From: JBLIAZ01 sp047631875
GTDB lineage: Bacteria; Bacteroidota; Bacteroidia; Flavobacteriales_C; GCA-002722245
DNA: 22,861 bases
Assembly (NCBI GenBank): GCA_047631875.1
Contig: JBLIAZ010000013.1
Location: 1-22,861, forward strand
Direction: 5' to 3'
Both the position numbers and the translations under genes were made by a program. The notes under the pieces are model-generated. The model did not search any database, was not told the origin of the DNA, and was given only the letters and a program-made list of their open reading frames with translations. Below are positions 1-8,777 of the stretch, one piece after another (position 1 is the stretch's first letter; the number at the start of each line of letters is the position of its first letter).

Positions 1-1
1 C

Positions 2-1147
2 AAGGATGTACTTGCGTTTGCCCAAACTGGAACAGGAAAAACAGCTGCGTTTGTGTTGCCAATTTTACATAAATTAGCACTAAAACCACAGGAAGACATT
101 AATACTGTTATCATAGTACCTACAAGGGAACTTGCCATTCAAATTGACAGACAAGTACAAGGTTTTGATTATTTCATTGAGGCTGATTGTGCCTGTGTAT
201 ACGGAGGTGGTGATGCAAAGGATTTTGTGATGCAAAAAAACGCATTAAAAAATGGAGCTAACATCATTGTAGCCACACCTGGAAAATTAATCAGCCATTT
301 AACTTTAGGGTATTGTAAACTTGACAATGTAAAGCATTTCATTTTGGATGAAGCGGACAGAATGCTAGACATGGGGTTTGCTGATGACATTGCGAAAATC
401 AACTCTTTTTTACCTACCAATAAACAAACCTTGTTTTTTAGTGCTACCATGGCACCAAAAATTCAAGCAATGGCAAATAAATTACTGAAGGATCCTTTTA
501 AGGTTAGCTTGGCAATTTCGAAACCAGCAGCTGGTGTAACACAAGGTGCTTTCTTGGTTTATGACAACCAAAAAGACGATTTGATTGACGAAATATTACG
601 TGGCAAAGATGAACTTAAGTCCGTGATTGTATTTTGTTCAAAAAAGCACAAAGTAATGGAATTAGTGAGGTCATTAAGAAGAAAAAACTACAACGCAAGT
701 GGAATTTCATCTGATTTGAAACAAGACGAACGTGAAGAGGTGATGTCAAAATTCAGGGCGAAAAAAATAAGAGTTTTAGTAGGTACCGATGTCATTAGTC
801 GTGGTATTGACGTTAAGGACATCAACATGGTAATTAACTATGATTGCCCTAACGACCCTGAGGATTACGTGCATAGAATAGGACGAACTGCAAGAGCTTC
901 TACAACAGGGATTGCATACACTTTCATCAACCCCGATGACATGAGAAGGTTTCTTGGGATTGAAAAATTAATCGAAAAAGAAGTAGAAAAAATTGCCTTA
1001 CCTGAAGTTTTAGGAAAAGGTCCAGAATGGAGAACGGACGGACCTAGAAGCAGCCACAACAAAGGAAAAGGCAATAGTAAAGGTGGAGGTAAGTGGAAAT
1101 CCCAAAAAAGAATGCAACGAACTGTAAAGCCAATTAAAAAGGATTAA
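2..1147 (+). CDS. DEAD-box ATP-dependent RNA helicase (5' partial)
   Basis: ATP-dependent RNA helicase of the RhlE/DeaD type, a cytoplasmic enzyme that remodels RNA duplexes in ribosome assembly or mRNA turnover. The reading frame is open from base 2, so the start codon and the Q motif lie before the window; the GTG at 53 is an internal valine. Visible motifs in order: motif I AQTGTGKT (bases 20-43), Ia PTRELA, Ib VATPGKL, motif II DEAD (347-358), motif III SAT, then the second RecA domain with IVFCSKK, VLVGTDVISRGIDV and motif VI HRIGRTARA. The C-terminus is a short basic Gly/Lys/Ser-rich tail (about the last 35 residues) like the RNA-binding tails of RhlE proteins. Family assignment is secure; which paralogue it is cannot be told from the fragment. 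Confidence 0.95.
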   Translation, partial: KDVLAFAQTGTGKTAAFVLPILHKLALKPQEDINTVIIVPTRELAIQIDRQVQGFDYFIEADCACVYGGGDAKDFVMQKNALKNGANIIVATPGKLISHLTLGYCKLDNVKHFILDEADRMLDMGFADDIAKINSFLPTNKQTLFFSATMAPKIQAMANKLLKDPFKVSLAISKPAAGVTQGAFLVYDNQKDDLIDEILRGKDELKSVIVFCSKKHKVMELVRSLRRKNYNASGISSDLKQDEREEVMSKFRAKKIRVLVGTDVISRGIDVKDINMVINYDCPNDPEDYVHRIGRTARASTTGIAYTFINPDDMRRFLGIEKLIEKEVEKIALPEVLGKGPEWRTDGPRSSHNKGKGNSKGGGKWKSQKRMQRTVKPIKKD

Positions 1148-1200
1148 TTACCTCTGGTCTACTTTTAAATAAAATCAGTTTAAGATTCAAGATAGCATAC

Positions 1201-1731
1201 TTAATTCGTGCTTGAAAGAGTGATGGTTTTAAGTATCCTTTCCACTTCGGACTGAAGTTGAGATTGGTAGTTCACATATAGCACTTCTTTATACATGCCA
1301 TCAAAAAGGAAATACACTACCCCATTGCTGTTTAAATCAGACATTCCGTTGTCATCGTTGTAAAAATAAACGACGTCCTCACCCAGCTTTATCCTTTTTG
1401 GTAGTGCTTTTAAAATTTTAGGCAGTGTATCACTAGCATATGAATTAGGCCTGATTCCCATGCCTTCCATGTTTTCAAAACTAAACCTGAGTTTCCCTCC
1501 TTTTTTTTGTTTTTTAAATCCTGATGCATCTTCTGAATTTGAGAACCCCACTCCTTCATACACTACAGGAATACTGATCGCCAGTTGGTTAGATAGCTTT
1601 TCAAGTTCCGCTCTCCCTTGCGGATTATCAACCTTAACCATTGAAGAACAAGCTGATAACAGCACAATTATTCCAATTAAAAGTTTATATTTAATGACTG
1701 ACCTTAACTGAAGTTTGAAGAATAATATCAT
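1201..1731 (-). CDS. Small putative lipoprotein, function unknown
   Basis: A 176-residue protein I do not recognise. The N-terminus carries a basic stretch, a hydrophobic segment and a lipobox-like LLSAC with Cys28, so it is probably exported by Sec, lipidated and membrane-anchored. The 27-residue pre-sequence is somewhat long but no better ATG is seen downstream. The mature part is mixed and polar, with a Lys/Gly-rich patch (FKKQKKGGK) and an aromatic-rich centre, suggesting a small globular domain. It converges on the helicase gene (53 bases between stops, no clear terminator hairpin) and diverges from the metalloprotease gene with only 51 bases between starts, so the two promoters must overlap or abut. 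Confidence 0.7.
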   Translation of the reverse strand: MILFFKLQLRSVIKYKLLIGIIVLLSACSSMVKVDNPQGRAELEKLSNQLAISIPVVYEGVGFSNSEDASGFKKQKKGGKLRFSFENMEGMGIRPNSYASDTLPKILKALPKRIKLGEDVVYFYNDDNGMSDLNSNGVVYFLFDGMYKEVLYVNYQSQLQSEVERILKTITLSSTN

Positions 1732-1782
1732 TTCACCAAATTACATTATTTCTTTAATACTTGACAAAGTAAAATTCGCAGT

Positions 1783-4700
1783 ATGAAAAAAACGCTACTG
1801 TTACTCACCATTGGATGTGCTTTAAACTTATTTTCTCAAGAGGAAATTATAGAAATTGAAACCAATCCTGAACCTAATAAAATCATTGACGGTTGTGGAA
1901 CAGACAACCCAACTATTGAACAGCAAGCTCAACGAACAGCTGATATCGCCGCAAGAATAACAAAAAGCGGTTCAAAAAGAGAAACTGTAAACAGCTATAC
2001 TGTTAAACTTGTTCCTGTAACCTATCATGTGCTTCAAGATGATGATGGTTCCAATGGAATTACGCAGGATCAAATTGATTTAGCGATGGAGCGGGTGAAT
2101 GGACATTTTAAGCAAGCTGGAATTGAGTTTTTTGCTTGTGGTGCGGTGCAATATCATAAAAGCACTACATTAAATGCTTGGGACAAATACATAGATGATG
2201 CTGCCGTAGACGGTTTTCATGTGGCAAATACTTTGAACATTTATTTTGCTAGTTCGGTCACAAGCGGTACTAGTGGTATTTGTGGTTATGCATATTTCCC
2301 TAGCTCTAAACACTACACTGTAATGGCAAACTCATGCGCATACAATGGAACTACGTTCGAACATGAATTAGGACATTATTACAATTTATACCACACCCAT
2401 CAAACATTCAGTAGTGTCCTCGAAATAGTCGCCCGTCCAGGGGAAGGAAAAGCAACGAATTGCGCAACAGAAGGTGACAAACTTTGTGATACGCATGCCG
2501 ATCCAATACTTACAGGTATTAGTTTAACCAACTGTGTTCCCGATCCAACAGCTCTGGGTACTGGTCCAAACGGGGACCAATACAGGACAGATGCAACAAA
2601 CATCATGTCTTATGCAGGTACAAAATCTTGCCGGTCCTTGTTCACCCAAGAGCAATTGAACCTGATGAATACAACCGTACACAACAATTCCAACAGAAAC
2701 AACTACACTTGTCCCGATGCTCCAATTTCAGATTTTTCTTCAAACAAAACCTCTGACTGTATTCAAAGCACAGTGAATTTTCACGAGCAATCTTCCGGTA
2801 CAGGGAGCAAAACCTATCTTTGGACTTTTGAAGGAGGAAACCCAAATACCTCCACCATCGATAATCCTGTAGTAAGTTACGTTACTTCCGGTAAATTTGA
2901 CGTCACATTAAAAGTGACTACAAATAACGGAACCAATACCATCACTAAAACAGATTTAATTAACATCACCTACCCTATTGGGTTACCGTATTCAGAAGAT
3001 TTTTCAAGTAGCACAAATTTACCTGCTGAAATTGCTACGGAAACAAACAAAGCTTCTAATGATACCGTTTTTTCACTAGGGTGGCCAATGGACAACGGAT
3101 TGGCTCTTGTAGGAGGGAGTGGTGTGTATCATACTTTTGCTGACACCGCTCAAACGTTCATTAGTAATCCACATTATACTTCGGCAATGAAGTTGTCATG
3201 TGTGAATGCTACCAAGTATTCGGACTTGACTTTAAACTTTGATTACAAACCTTTGTACGATAGTAAAAAAGAATACACGTCCATTAGGATATTAATTAAC
3301 GGAACCCAAGTTGGAAACTACATTCAACCTGCGGACTCAGGCGGTGAAATTTGGACAGCGTACAGTTTAGATTTAACACCATATGTTGGTGCATACATCG
3401 ATATAGTGGTGGAAGTCAATGGAAAAACCTCTAACAATGGAATATACATAGACAACATAAACGTGGACGGCACCCTTACTCTAAGCAACAATGACGACGC
3501 AGGAATTTTAACAATAGAATCACCAAATGCTGGAGCAAATTATTGTTCGTCTGCCATTATTCCTACTGTAAAAGTGAAAAACTACTCAAGTAACACTTTA
3601 ACTTCTGTAAACGTGACCTACAGCATTGACGGTATTCTGTACCCTACTATAACAAAAACCGGACTGTCTGTAACCAGTGAAGGAACAACAAGCATCAACT
3701 TAAATACCATGGGCACGTTAGGTTTTGGCACACACTCTTTTAAAGCATTTACTTCGTTACCGAATGGGAACAGTGACGACTATGCATTAAATGACACTTT
3801 AATCACCGCTTTCACCGTAGGAGGTGGAGTGTTAGGCGTTGAGAATTTCGACAGTCAATTAAGCTGTGGGACCGACAATGACTGTGAAACTACGGTTTGC
3901 AACATCACTGGTAACTGGTCAAATACAAACGATGGATCAGATGAAATTGACTGGAGGGTAGACAACAATGGGACAACATCTGCAAGTACTGGACCTTCAA
4001 CGGATCATACTTTAGGTACCGTAAGTGGGCAGTACATCTATTTGGAAACCTCTGCTTGTTATGGAAAAACTGCCTTGTTAAAATCAAGATGCATGAATTT
4101 ATCGTCTTACGAGTCTTCGAGTTTGAGTTTTTGGTATCACATGTATGGTGTAGCAATGGGAACTTTAACTGTGGACATTGAAGTGGATGGAATCACTACC
4201 ACTGCAATCACAACAATTACAGGAGATCAGGGAGATACTTGGATTAAAAAGACACTGGACTTAACGACATACAATGGAACAGCTGTTTACATTACCTTCA
4301 AAGGAGTATCTGGAACTGAATTTACAAGTGACATAGCACTTGACGACATAGAAGTAATTGGAACAATCTCAATTGACACCTCCATAACTATTGCGGGGGA
4401 CTTAATGATTTGTCAGGGTGCAACTACCACTTTTGTAGGGGTATCAAACAACGATTACACTTATCAGTGGAAAAAGGACGGTCTTGACATTAATGGTGCA
4501 ACAGCTTCAAATTACCAAGCTGGTGTTTCAGGAAGCTATACGGTCACCGTAAGCTATAATGGAAGCAGTAAAACATGCACTCCTAGAGTTTTAGTGGTTG
4601 ACATTTGTACAGGAATTGATGCTGTTCAGGCTGATGACTTTACCCTGTACCCAAATCCAACAAGTGGAATTTTAAACATACTAGTTCCTAGCAACGCTGT

Positions 4701-4860
4701 TTTAACTAAAACTACGATCATCAACAACCAAGCACAAGTGGTGTTGAACGTAAACGGCGCAGTGAAAGCAGTAAACATGCAGTCATTAGCTCCTGGAATT
4801 TATAACGTGCAGTTGATCATTAATGGAGTGAGCGTGAATAAAGTAGTTGTAAAACAGTAA
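1783..4860 (+). CDS. T9SS-secreted pappalysin-like metalloprotease
   Basis: Secreted multidomain zinc metalloprotease of the M43 (pappalysin/cytophagalysin) type, 1025 residues. A signal peptide occupies residues 1-19 (MKKTLLLL...LFSQ). The zinc motif HELGHYYNLYH lies at 194-204, followed by a Met-turn NIMSY with Met275. Next come a PKD-like domain (about 316-395, YLWTFEGGNP), a MAM/jelly-roll-like module (about 396-565), a CARDB-like stretch (about 570-680), a second MAM-like module (about 687-860), an Ig-like domain (about 870-945, YQWKKDG) and a T9SS type A sorting domain from about 950 (LYPNPTSG) to the C-terminus. The T9SS tail means it crosses the outer membrane and is released or surface-anchored. 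Odd point: the Gly usual at the seventh position of the metzincin motif is Asn. Substrate cannot be inferred. Confidence 0.93.
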   Translation: MKKTLLLLTIGCALNLFSQEEIIEIETNPEPNKIIDGCGTDNPTIEQQAQRTADIAARITKSGSKRETVNSYTVKLVPVTYHVLQDDDGSNGITQDQIDLAMERVNGHFKQAGIEFFACGAVQYHKSTTLNAWDKYIDDAAVDGFHVANTLNIYFASSVTSGTSGICGYAYFPSSKHYTVMANSCAYNGTTFEHELGHYYNLYHTHQTFSSVLEIVARPGEGKATNCATEGDKLCDTHADPILTGISLTNCVPDPTALGTGPNGDQYRTDATNIMSYAGTKSCRSLFTQEQLNLMNTTVHNNSNRNNYTCPDAPISDFSSNKTSDCIQSTVNFHEQSSGTGSKTYLWTFEGGNPNTSTIDNPVVSYVTSGKFDVTLKVTTNNGTNTITKTDLINITYPIGLPYSEDFSSSTNLPAEIATETNKASNDTVFSLGWPMDNGLALVGGSGVYHTFADTAQTFISNPHYTSAMKLSCVNATKYSDLTLNFDYKPLYDSKKEYTSIRILINGTQVGNYIQPADSGGEIWTAYSLDLTPYVGAYIDIVVEVNGKTSNNGIYIDNINVDGTLTLSNNDDAGILTIESPNAGANYCSSAIIPTVKVKNYSSNTLTSVNVTYSIDGILYPTITKTGLSVTSEGTTSINLNTMGTLGFGTHSFKAFTSLPNGNSDDYALNDTLITAFTVGGGVLGVENFDSQLSCGTDNDCETTVCNITGNWSNTNDGSDEIDWRVDNNGTTSASTGPSTDHTLGTVSGQYIYLETSACYGKTALLKSRCMNLSSYESSSLSFWYHMYGVAMGTLTVDIEVDGITTTAITTITGDQGDTWIKKTLDLTTYNGTAVYITFKGVSGTEFTSDIALDDIEVIGTISIDTSITIAGDLMICQGATTTFVGVSNNDYTYQWKKDGLDINGATASNYQAGVSGSYTVTVSYNGSSKTCTPRVLVVDICTGIDAVQADDFTLYPNPTSGILNILVPSNAVLTKTTIINNQAQVVLNVNGAVKAVNMQSLAPGIYNVQLIINGVSVNKVVVKQ

Positions 4861-4876
4861 AAAATGTGATAAAATT

Positions 4877-4909
4877 CCTTGAATAACTGAATGTTGTCAA
4901 GGCTTTTTT
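4877..4909 (+). terminator. Rho-independent terminator after the metalloprotease
   Basis: A 6-bp stem CCTTGA/TCAAGG (4877-4882 with 4897-4902), 14-base loop, then CTTTTTTA. It begins 17 bases after the metalloprotease stop. The stem is short but the T run is good. The rest of the gap to 5018 is AT-rich with no supported feature. Confidence 0.6.
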
Positions 4910-5018
4910 ATGCTTACTTTCTAAAGATTACCAATGAATTTTTGCAACTGTACGATACTATAAAATCATGTTGGTTCTCTTATTTCGGTTTCATCTTTTT
5001 GTTTCTAGCAAGAAGTTT

Positions 5019-6719
5019 TTACTCCACCATCACTTCGTCAATGAATATCCAAGCTTTTTCTCCAGCGCCGTTAAAGCCTTCAGGAATCACTTGATTTTTA
5101 GCGAGTACTTTAAGGTAGCGCACTTCCTTTTTAATGGGGATTTTATAATTAACAATTACTCTACCCGTTTTACGTTTGACCACCTTCCCTACTTCTTTGT
5201 ACGTTTTGCCGTCTTCAGACCCCATAACAATCACCTCTAAAGGATGGTGAACCCAGTCATTCACCTTATTGTGAAAATTCATGCTCACTGAATTAATCAT
5301 TTGAGTCTCCCCCATGTCAAGTACAAATTCACAATCAATTTTCTCGAATCCTAACCATTCACCATCGCTGTAACTCATCGTAAACTCCACACCGTTCACT
5401 AATACTTTTTCTTTGAATTCAGCTGCATAATCTTCACTCGGCTCTGTAAGTAAGGTGATTTTTTTACCCACAGCTTTATGAATAACAAACTCTGCTTCGG
5501 TCACTATTCCTACCACAATGCCATCACTCACCGGGACCGACTTTAGTACTTGACCTTTTACATATTCAAAAGGTTTGCTGTACTTAATGGATGACGCATT
5601 TGGATCTGAACCATCAATTGTATACCTGATTTCCACTTTAGAATTTGAAGCATTCATTTTTACCAGTAACTTGCCCTCTTTTGAAACTCCATTTTGACTT
5701 ATGAAAACTTCGTGATACTTTTCACCCTTGATGATTTCCATTCCACTATTCAAGGAACCAAAACTCAGAAGTTCTTCAGGTTTAATAGCTCCCCACAAGG
5801 TATACATGTGACCAAGCATCTTAGGGTTTTGTTTAGCATAAGAATACCTGATTAAATCACCTGCTGCTTTTTCATCCTTCCAAGAACAAGGGATTACCCT
5901 AAAGCCTTTTTTAATGAACATGTCCACAGACAGGTATTCTTTTTGTGTTCTGTAATGCCAATCGCAAATGATGATGTCTTTAGGAATGCTATCAACTGCT
6001 TTATGAGTTCCGTTCAAAGACGCTTCCCATTTCCCATACCCGAACTTACCTCCATCAATCAATCGGTCGCCCCACATGTACAGCTGCTTGTTTTGTTTTT
6101 TTGAAAAATAATCATGAAACTCTCTTATGAATTTCCCATACAAATAGGCTGGGTCCATTCCTTTAGTATTTGGTGATTCATCAGACCCTAATAAAAAAAC
6201 TTCATCCAATCCCATGTGTAATCCATCGGCATCAAAAGCCTCAAGAATCTCGTCGATCATTGGGAAAATAATTTCGTTGACTTTAGGATTGGTTACATCC
6301 CACTCTCTACAATATAAACCTTTGTTACCTGGGAAAGCGCCTGGTGTTAAATCCAATTCCGGATAAACTGTAAGTAATTCCCATGTATTCCCTGCCCACG
6401 ATTGATGCCCTAAACATTGAAATTGAGGGATGATTTTCATTCCATAACTTTTACACATTTTACTGAATTTTTTTGCCATGGATCTTGTAATGAACTTGTC
6501 CTTAGAGGTAAGTTCTGGATGGGATTTAAAGTCGAAATGATAATCCACTTCTAAAAACAGTGTGTTTACTCCCTTCTTTTTTAAGGCTTCCAAATCATTG
6601 GCTAGTTTCATTAAAGTCTCATCGTTGGTGTAAGCCAATAAATGAATCCCAACAGTTTTCTGTGCCTGAAGTTGCATAACAACAGCTAACATCATCAAAA
6701 TCGTAATTATTTTTTTCAT
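5019..6719 (-). CDS. Family 20 glycosidase (beta-N-acetylhexosaminidase)
   Basis: Exported glycosidase predicted to release terminal N-acetylglucosamine from chitooligosaccharides or glycans. I start it at the ATG at 6719 (566 residues), because this gives a clean signal peptide (MKKIITILMMLAVVMQLQAQ); the in-frame ATG at 6758 would put 13 odd residues in front. The GH20 barrel spans about 20-335: HMGLDE (168-173) carries the Asp172-Glu173 pair, and W217, W254 and W309 fit the aromatic substrate-pocket positions of the family. A chitobiase/HEX C-terminal module follows (about 350-415, RYTIDGSDPN), then an F5/8 type C-like carbohydrate-binding domain (about 425-566). There is no T9SS tail, so it is probably periplasmic. 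The usual GGDE is GLDE here. Substrate assignment is inference supported by the GH18 gene 2 kb away. Confidence 0.88.
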   Translation of the reverse strand: MKKIITILMMLAVVMQLQAQKTVGIHLLAYTNDETLMKLANDLEALKKKGVNTLFLEVDYHFDFKSHPELTSKDKFITRSMAKKFSKMCKSYGMKIIPQFQCLGHQSWAGNTWELLTVYPELDLTPGAFPGNKGLYCREWDVTNPKVNEIIFPMIDEILEAFDADGLHMGLDEVFLLGSDESPNTKGMDPAYLYGKFIREFHDYFSKKQNKQLYMWGDRLIDGGKFGYGKWEASLNGTHKAVDSIPKDIIICDWHYRTQKEYLSVDMFIKKGFRVIPCSWKDEKAAGDLIRYSYAKQNPKMLGHMYTLWGAIKPEELLSFGSLNSGMEIIKGEKYHEVFISQNGVSKEGKLLVKMNASNSKVEIRYTIDGSDPNASSIKYSKPFEYVKGQVLKSVPVSDGIVVGIVTEAEFVIHKAVGKKITLLTEPSEDYAAEFKEKVLVNGVEFTMSYSDGEWLGFEKIDCEFVLDMGETQMINSVSMNFHNKVNDWVHHPLEVIVMGSEDGKTYKEVGKVVKRKTGRVIVNYKIPIKKEVRYLKVLAKNQVIPEGFNGAGEKAWIFIDEVMVE

Positions 6720-6888
6720 ATCGATATACATAAGGTTGCGTTTGAAATCAAATATCAATTATTTATTCAAAAGATGCTAACTAACGCACAAGACAATCAC
6801 TGGACAACCCTATTAACTATAAATAATGACGCTTAATTCAAACTTTTGAAATTAAATAAAGTAGTTTAGCGCAAACAAATCCATTATC

Positions 6889-7476
6889 ATGAACAACGTA
6901 TTAAGACGAAACTTATATTTCATCAAAGAGCATGTAGGCATGTTTAAAGCATCTAACAATTACGATATTCTTGACCCAGAAAGTCAAGAAACAATCATGA
7001 ACTGTCGAGAAGAAAAACTTGGTTTTTTTACAAAGATTTTAAGATTTACTGATTACAAAAGGATGACACCTTTTAACGTGGAAATTAAAACTGCAAGTGG
7101 TGAAAAAGTATTGACGGTTAGACGTGGGATTTCTCTCATACTTTCCACTGTGGAAGTACTTGATGAAAATGATAAATTAGTTGGGAAATTCAAACAAAAG
7201 CTTTTTTCTATTGGTGGTAAGTTTGATGTGTTGGATCCGAATGACAAAGTCATCTGTACTCTTAAAGGTAAATGGACAAGTTGGGATTTTAAGTTTGTAA
7301 ATGGTGAGCAAGAGTATGCCAATGTTAGTAAGAAATGGGCTGGATTTGGAAAAGAACTTTTTACATCTGCTGACAATTACATGTTAAGTATCAATGAGCA
7401 AGTGGATGCAGAAAACCCTATCCGATTATTGGTTCTAGGTGCTGTAATGTGTATTGACATGGTATTAAAGGAATAA
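6889..7476 (+). CDS. Phospholipid scramblase / LURP-one-related protein
   Basis: A 195-residue protein with the repeating beta-strand layout of the tubby-C-like (scramblase/LURP-one, LOR) fold: short strands with patterns such as YDILDPESQE, VLTVRRGI, VEVLDENDKLVG, FDVLDPNDKVICTLKGKW and a hydrophobic C-terminal helix (RLLVLGAVMCIDMVLK) that in this fold is buried in the barrel. Bacterial members are usually annotated as scramblase-family or LURP-one-related proteins; their biochemical role is not established. There is no signal peptide, so it should be cytoplasmic or membrane-associated. It is first in a likely operon: the next gene starts 2 bases after its stop. Its start is divergent from the GH20 gene with a 169-base AT-rich gap. 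Confidence 0.8.
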   Translation: MNNVLRRNLYFIKEHVGMFKASNNYDILDPESQETIMNCREEKLGFFTKILRFTDYKRMTPFNVEIKTASGEKVLTVRRGISLILSTVEVLDENDKLVGKFKQKLFSIGGKFDVLDPNDKVICTLKGKWTSWDFKFVNGEQEYANVSKKWAGFGKELFTSADNYMLSINEQVDAENPIRLLVLGAVMCIDMVLKE

Positions 7477-7478
7477 TA

Positions 7479-7856
7479 ATGAAATTAGATTTTAAAAACA
7501 ATTTGAATGAATACGGTGACAGCTTCATTCGTTTATTCAGTTTCAATAAAGAAGAAGCTGAGATGTTTAAAAACTCTTTGATAACTACCGTCATTGAAAA
7601 CAAACAAGCTTTGGTGGTGGATCAATTAGAATTTGTGGATGCTCAGAATTGCTGTTTAACTTTGATGTTATCTGAGGAAGACATTGGAATATACAGCAAA
7701 GACGACGAACACTTTGTTTGCGAATTAACAATGAAAAGTTACAAGCAAATAGTCACATACATAGAGCCATTTTGCCTCAAAAACTCAAAGGCATATCGTA
7801 TTCTGTACGACATAGACTCCCTGATTGATTTCATTTTTAGTCCTTCGAGTACTTAA
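7479..7856 (+). CDS. Hypothetical protein, 125 residues
   Basis: I do not recognise this protein. It is acidic, lacks a signal peptide or membrane segment and alternates short helical and strand-like stretches (for example KEEAEMFKNSLITTV, ALVVDQLEFVD, LTLMLSEEDIGIY), which looks like a small alpha/beta cytoplasmic domain. It starts 2 bases after the stop of the scramblase-like gene, so the two are almost certainly co-transcribed and perhaps translationally coupled. Its stop is 31 bases before the yaaA start chosen here, so yaaA may belong to the same unit. Codon use resembles its neighbours, which together with the tight spacing supports a real gene. Confidence 0.75.
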   Translation: MKLDFKNNLNEYGDSFIRLFSFNKEEAEMFKNSLITTVIENKQALVVDQLEFVDAQNCCLTLMLSEEDIGIYSKDDEHFVCELTMKSYKQIVTYIEPFCLKNSKAYRILYDIDSLIDFIFSPSST

Positions 7857-7887
7857 ACTTGAACGCTCATTAATCCCATACAAATTC

Positions 7888-8652
7888 ATGTCGCTGATCA
7901 TCCTCTTATCGCCTGCCAAGAAACTAAACTTTGACTGTCCAATACCTGAGCTTAATTATCAGGAGCCAGTCTTTTGGGAAAAAACAACCTTGCTTGCAAA
8001 AACACTAAAGAAACTATCGGTTAAAAAAATTGGAAAGTTGATGCACTTGAGCTTGGACCTTTCCTCTTTAAACCATGACCGGTATCAAAAATTTCAAATT
8101 GAGCAAACAAAAAAAATAAGCAAACCCGCTATGTTTGTTTTTAACGGTGAGGTATACACTGGACTTGATGCCCAATCGTTCAACAAAAAGGATTTAGCTT
8201 ATGCTGACAAGCATTTAAGAATACTTTCAGGTTTATATGGTATTTTAAAGCCTTTGGATTTTATCCAACCTTACCGATTAGAAATGGGAACAAAACTGAC
8301 TGTAAGAAAAAGTAAAAATCTTTATCAGTTTTGGGACGAGGACATTTGTAATGAAATTAATTCGTCTTTGACAGAGAGTGATGTCATCATTAACTTGGCT
8401 TCGAATGAATACTTTAAAGCTGCTAAGGAAAAAGAACTAGCTACTAGAATAATCACCCCTACTTTCAAAGATTTCAAAAACGGAGAATACAAAACAGTAA
8501 TGGTTTACGCAAAAAAATCAAGGGGTCAAATGGCAAAATTCATTGTCCAAAATCAGATCTCTGATCCTGAAAAATTAAAATTGTACGACACCGGAGGGTA
8601 TGAATTCAACGAAAAATTATCTTCAGCCGACAACTGGGTATTTACTAGGTGA
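7888..8652 (+). CDS. yaaA: Peroxide stress protein YaaA (UPF0246)
   Basis: YaaA/DUF328 family cytoplasmic protein; in E. coli YaaA limits intracellular free iron and oxidative DNA damage during H2O2 stress. The ATG at 7888 is chosen because it gives the family N-terminus MSLIILLSPAKKLNFD and 254 residues, close to E. coli YaaA; the frame is open upstream to 7825 but that extension overlaps the preceding gene and is not family-like. Conserved blocks: FNGEVYTGLDA, LSGLYGILKPLDFIQPYR, NLASNEY, and a C-terminal KKSRGQMAKF. The reading frame is intact. It probably lies in the same transcript as the two genes upstream. No OxyR-type operator could be identified. Confidence 0.95.
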   Translation: MSLIILLSPAKKLNFDCPIPELNYQEPVFWEKTTLLAKTLKKLSVKKIGKLMHLSLDLSSLNHDRYQKFQIEQTKKISKPAMFVFNGEVYTGLDAQSFNKKDLAYADKHLRILSGLYGILKPLDFIQPYRLEMGTKLTVRKSKNLYQFWDEDICNEINSSLTESDVIINLASNEYFKAAKEKELATRIITPTFKDFKNGEYKTVMVYAKKSRGQMAKFIVQNQISDPEKLKLYDTGGYEFNEKLSSADNWVFTR

Positions 8653-8716
8653 AAACGCTAGGACAAAGCACGGACAAAATTGTAAATACTTGACTATAAT
8701 AGCTTTATAACTTGTT

Positions 8717-8731
8717 GCGTTTTACAAACGC
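8717..8731. promoter_or_regulatory. Perfect 15-base inverted repeat upstream of the chitinase
   Basis: GCGTTT-TAC-AAACGC, a 6-bp perfect inverted repeat with a 3-base spacer, lies 46 bases before the chitinase ATG and 64 bases after the yaaA stop. Without a T run it is a poor terminator, so a dimeric regulator site is one possible reading. This is inference from symmetry and position only. Confidence 0.3.
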
Positions 8732-8777
8732 CTAATTCTCCCTTATATTCATAGAAACTAACTAAACCTTATTTACT

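Noticed and set aside
4891..5240. Two overlapping plus-strand ORFs (67 and 90 residues) after the metalloprotease
   Set aside because: The first begins inside the predicted terminator and both run antisense into the GH20 gene; no family resemblance and no start signals.
6837..6850. Inverted repeat TTCAAA-CT-TTTGAA in the gap before the scramblase-like gene
   Set aside because: Only A/T-rich 6-bp arms in a very AT-rich gap; such symmetry is expected by chance and no second site supports it.
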